Source: Alphaproteobacteria bacterium
Lineage (GTDB): Bacteria > Pseudomonadota > Alphaproteobacteria > Rhodobacterales > Rhodobacteraceae
NCBI GenBank assembly: GCA_003695135.1
Contig: RFIR01000189.1
Coordinates: 1-6,167, forward strand
Length of the DNA stretch: 6,167 bases
Direction: 5' to 3'
Numbering within the stretch: position 1 is the first letter of the stretch; every line of letters starts with the position of its first letter. Position numbers and translations under genes: made by a program. The notes beneath the pieces are model-generated. The model had not been told where the DNA came from, did no database searches, and worked only from the letters and a program-made list of their open reading frames with translations. This document shows, piece by piece, positions 5,709-6,167 of the stretch.

Positions 5709-5733
5709 TTCCGCGCGGGAATGACGCGCGGAA
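5709..5733 (+). terminator. Hairpin downstream of csp, probable transcript 3' end
   Basis: TTCCGCGCG (5709-5717) pairs perfectly with CGCGCGGAA (5725-5733) around a 7-nt loop, 46 nt after the csp stop. No T tract follows on either strand. It is likely to end or protect the csp mRNA, perhaps with Rho. A weaker 6-bp stem (5666-5671 with 5687-5692) lies in between. Confidence 0.45.
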
Positions 5734-5872
5734 GGGCATCGTGCCTGCGCCGGCGGTGCAGAATGGGCATGACGTGAATGGAAGGGACCCCGGCAGAACA
5801 AGGCCGCGACCCGCTATTGCAAATGCGCCCCGTTCCTGGTGGATCACGATCGCGCGTGCAAGATGGTTTGAG

Positions 5873-5893
5873 GAGACCCCTGCGAGACTCCGC
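5873..5893. repeat. 21-bp direct repeat, copy 1 (partner 6000-6020)
   Basis: Positions 5873-5893 match 6000-6020 in the same orientation at 18 of 21 bases, with the first 11 (GAGACCCCTGC) identical; the copies are 127 bp apart. The first copy lies just outside the left inverted-repeat arm and the second lies between the arms. Confidence 0.75.
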
Positions 5894-5941
5894 TGGCCAG
5901 ACCCTGTCGCTTCGCCCGGGCGCCGCGAAATGCGGCGCAAC

Positions 5942-5952
5942 ACGCGTTTTCT
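5942..5952. repeat. 11-bp direct repeat ACGCGTTTTCT, copy 1 (partner 6043-6053)
   Basis: ACGCGTTTTCT occurs at 5942-5952 and again at 6043-6053 in the same orientation. In both places it follows a GC-rich hairpin (5920-5938 and 6015-6029), so the order 21-bp direct repeat, hairpin, ACGCGTTTTCT is present twice. Confidence 0.7.
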
Positions 5953-5963
5953 CATTTTCACTG

Positions 5964-5988
5964 TTGATTGCAAAATATTGATTGCAAA
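5964..5988 (+). repeat. Tandem 11-mer TTGATTGCAAA x2
   Basis: TTGATTGCAAA occurs at 5964-5974 and 5978-5988, a 14-nt period with 3 nt between copies. Each copy holds the self-complementary TTGCAA. The pair lies inside the left arm; the right arm keeps only the TTGATTG-type part of one copy. It could be a tandem protein-binding site or replication slippage. Confidence 0.75.
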
Positions 5989-5996
5989 TTTATTTT
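5968..5996 (+). promoter_or_regulatory. Promoter-like boxes in the left arm, reading rightward
   Basis: TTGCAA (5968-5973) and TATTTT (5991-5996) are separated by 17 bp, each a 4/6 match to consensus. The right arm carries TTGGTA and TATTTT at the same spacing on the other strand, so the arrangement is conserved between the arms. AT-rich DNA produces such matches easily, and there is no gene downstream to the right before the window ends. Confidence 0.3.
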
Positions 5997-5999
5997 CTA

Positions 6000-6020
6000 G
6001 AGACCCCTGCAAAACCCCGC
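6000..6020. repeat. 21-bp direct repeat, copy 2 (partner 5873-5893)
   Basis: Second copy of the 18/21 direct repeat, located immediately inside the end of the left inverted-repeat arm and running into the terminator hairpin at 6015-6029. Confidence 0.75.
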
Positions 6021-6029
6021 GCGACGGGG
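6011..6029 (-). terminator. Intrinsic terminator, leftward
   Basis: On the minus strand CCCCG (6029-6025) and CGGGG (6019-6015) form a 5-bp GC stem with a 5-nt loop, followed directly by TTTT (6014-6011). This is the most canonical Rho-independent terminator shape in the window. It would end a leftward transcript entering from the right, either from beyond 6167 or from the promoter-like boxes at 6116-6088. Confidence 0.5.
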
Positions 6030-6042
6030 CATCTTAGGCGAG

Positions 6043-6053
6043 ACGCGTTTTCT
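6043..6053. repeat. 11-bp direct repeat ACGCGTTTTCT, copy 2 (partner 5942-5952)
   Basis: Second copy of ACGCGTTTTCT, lying in the centre of the inverted-repeat structure downstream of the 6015-6029 hairpin. Confidence 0.7.
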
Positions 6054-6084
6054 GCCAATGTGTACTGCGCGTGCGTAAAGTAAT

Positions 6085-6167
6085 TAGAAAATAATTCCCC
6101 AATCAATATTTACCAAATAGGTGAAAATCAGGAACAAACTTCACCGGCGCCGCATTTCGCGGCGCCC
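6085..6167 (-). repeat. Right arm of the inverted-repeat pair
   Basis: Reverse-complement copy of 5918-5999, with four colinear identical blocks. Its outer end is the hairpin GCGCCGC (6147-6153), loop ATTTC, GCGGCGC (6159-6165). The perfect 21-bp match reaches the last base of the window, so how far the repeat extends, and any target-site duplication, cannot be seen. The region between the hairpin and the next block has diverged and differs by 3 nt in length from the left arm. Confidence 0.85.
6088..6116 (-). promoter_or_regulatory. Promoter-like boxes in the right arm, reading leftward
   Basis: On the minus strand TTGGTA (6116-6111) and TATTTT (6093-6088) are 17 bp apart, mirroring the boxes of the left arm. 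A transcript from here would start near 6080 and meet the leftward terminator at 6029-6011, giving a possible RNA of about 70 nt with no obvious reading frame. Tentative: both boxes match consensus at only four of six bases. Confidence 0.3.

Larger units (their letters stand above)
5918..5999 (+). repeat. Left arm of an 82/83-bp inverted-repeat pair
   Basis: This arm matches the reverse complement of 6085-6167 in four colinear blocks: a perfect 21-bp block (5918-5938 with 6147-6167), ATTTTCAC (5954-5961 with 6121-6128), AAATATTGATTG (5973-5984 with 6100-6111) and TTATTTTCTA (5990-5999 with 6085-6094). The two arms share a centre near 6042. The outer block is itself a hairpin: GCGCCGC (5920-5926), loop GAAAT, GCGGCGC (5932-5938), followed by a T-rich stretch. 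The arms could be terminal repeats of a miniature mobile element or two facing copies of a dispersed intergenic module. Confidence 0.85.
5663..6167. other. Gene-free, repeat-rich region after csp
   Basis: These 505 bp lack any reading frame with both a ribosome binding site and a recognisable product. The first part (5663-5917) is GC-rich and holds a hairpin at 5709-5733. From about 5939 to 6140 the DNA is markedly AT-rich compared with the rest of the window and consists of inverted and direct repeats, a minus-strand terminator and promoter-like boxes, listed individually. Open frames such as 5741-6037 and 5778-5981 run straight through the repeats and look spurious. Confidence 0.65.

Noticed and set aside
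4219..5724. Plus-strand open frame of 501 codons running through the XpaC gene, the intergenic region and csp
   Set aside because: It overlaps two real genes and the csp promoter and leader, with no recognisable domain. Its length reflects the scarcity of stop codons in GC-rich DNA.
5234..5770. Minus-strand open frame of 178 codons opposite csp
   Set aside because: Antisense to a complete cold-shock gene, with no binding site or recognisable product.
5741..6037. Plus-strand open frames of 98 and 67 codons after csp (5741-6037, 5778-5981)
   Set aside because: No ribosome binding site, shadow-like composition, and both read through the inverted and direct repeats, changing composition abruptly at about 5940.
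5873..6053. CRISPR array or insertion-sequence remnant
   Set aside because: The repeats occur only twice, with unequal spacing and no spacer-like units, and no transposase fragment is seen in any frame.
5945..6140. Replication origin or plasmid iteron region
   Set aside because: The tract is AT-rich with repeats, but I find no DnaA-box consensus, no iteron series and no replication gene in the window.

Overview
The window reads as chromosomal DNA of a GC-rich alphaproteobacterium. A Rhodobacterales-type genome is the best guess, from the strong GC bias at third codon positions, the TelA/XpaC/DUF2927 gene content and a single short CspA-type gene. No rRNA, tRNA, transposase, integrase or CRISPR array is visible. 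The organism assignment is inference.

Positions 225-5135 hold one tightly packed minus-strand operon, read right to left. In order of transcription it encodes a 34-residue single-span membrane protein (5135-5031), an XpaC-family membrane protein (5031-4129), a TelA-family coiled-coil protein (4087-2918), and three tandem paralogous DUF2927 lipoproteins (2940-2044, 1996-1076, 1079-225). The junctions are a 1-nt TGATG overlap, a 41-nt gap, a 23-nt overlap, a 47-nt gap and a 4-nt ATGA overlap, so the six genes are very probably co-transcribed and partly translationally coupled. XpaC plus TelA is a known neighbour pair (xpaC-yaaN in Bacillus subtilis, telA/klaA in tellurite and toxic-anion loci). 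Here it is joined to a triplicated set of lipoproteins, which suggests an inner-membrane/cytoplasmic module (small TM protein, XpaC, TelA) serving an envelope module (three lipoproteins). The substrate or stress it answers to cannot be read from the sequence.

Positions 5136-5458 form a divergent intergenic region. It has a convincing sigma70-type promoter for the rightward cold-shock gene, a long structured 5' leader that can fold in two mutually exclusive ways, and a weaker candidate promoter for the leftward operon with a 12-bp palindrome in its spacer. The csp gene (5459-5662) encodes a complete 67-residue CspA-family protein.

Positions 5663-6167 contain no supportable gene. After a hairpin 46 nt beyond the csp stop, the DNA becomes AT-rich and is built of repeats: two inverted copies of an 82/83-bp module (5918-5999 and 6085-6167) facing each other across 85 bp, plus direct repeats and a minus-strand intrinsic terminator between them. 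This resembles a miniature inverted-repeat element or a pair of facing regulatory cassettes, and it runs to the last base of the window. Positions 1-224, downstream of the operon, are very GC-rich, have no gene, and contain two strong hairpins.
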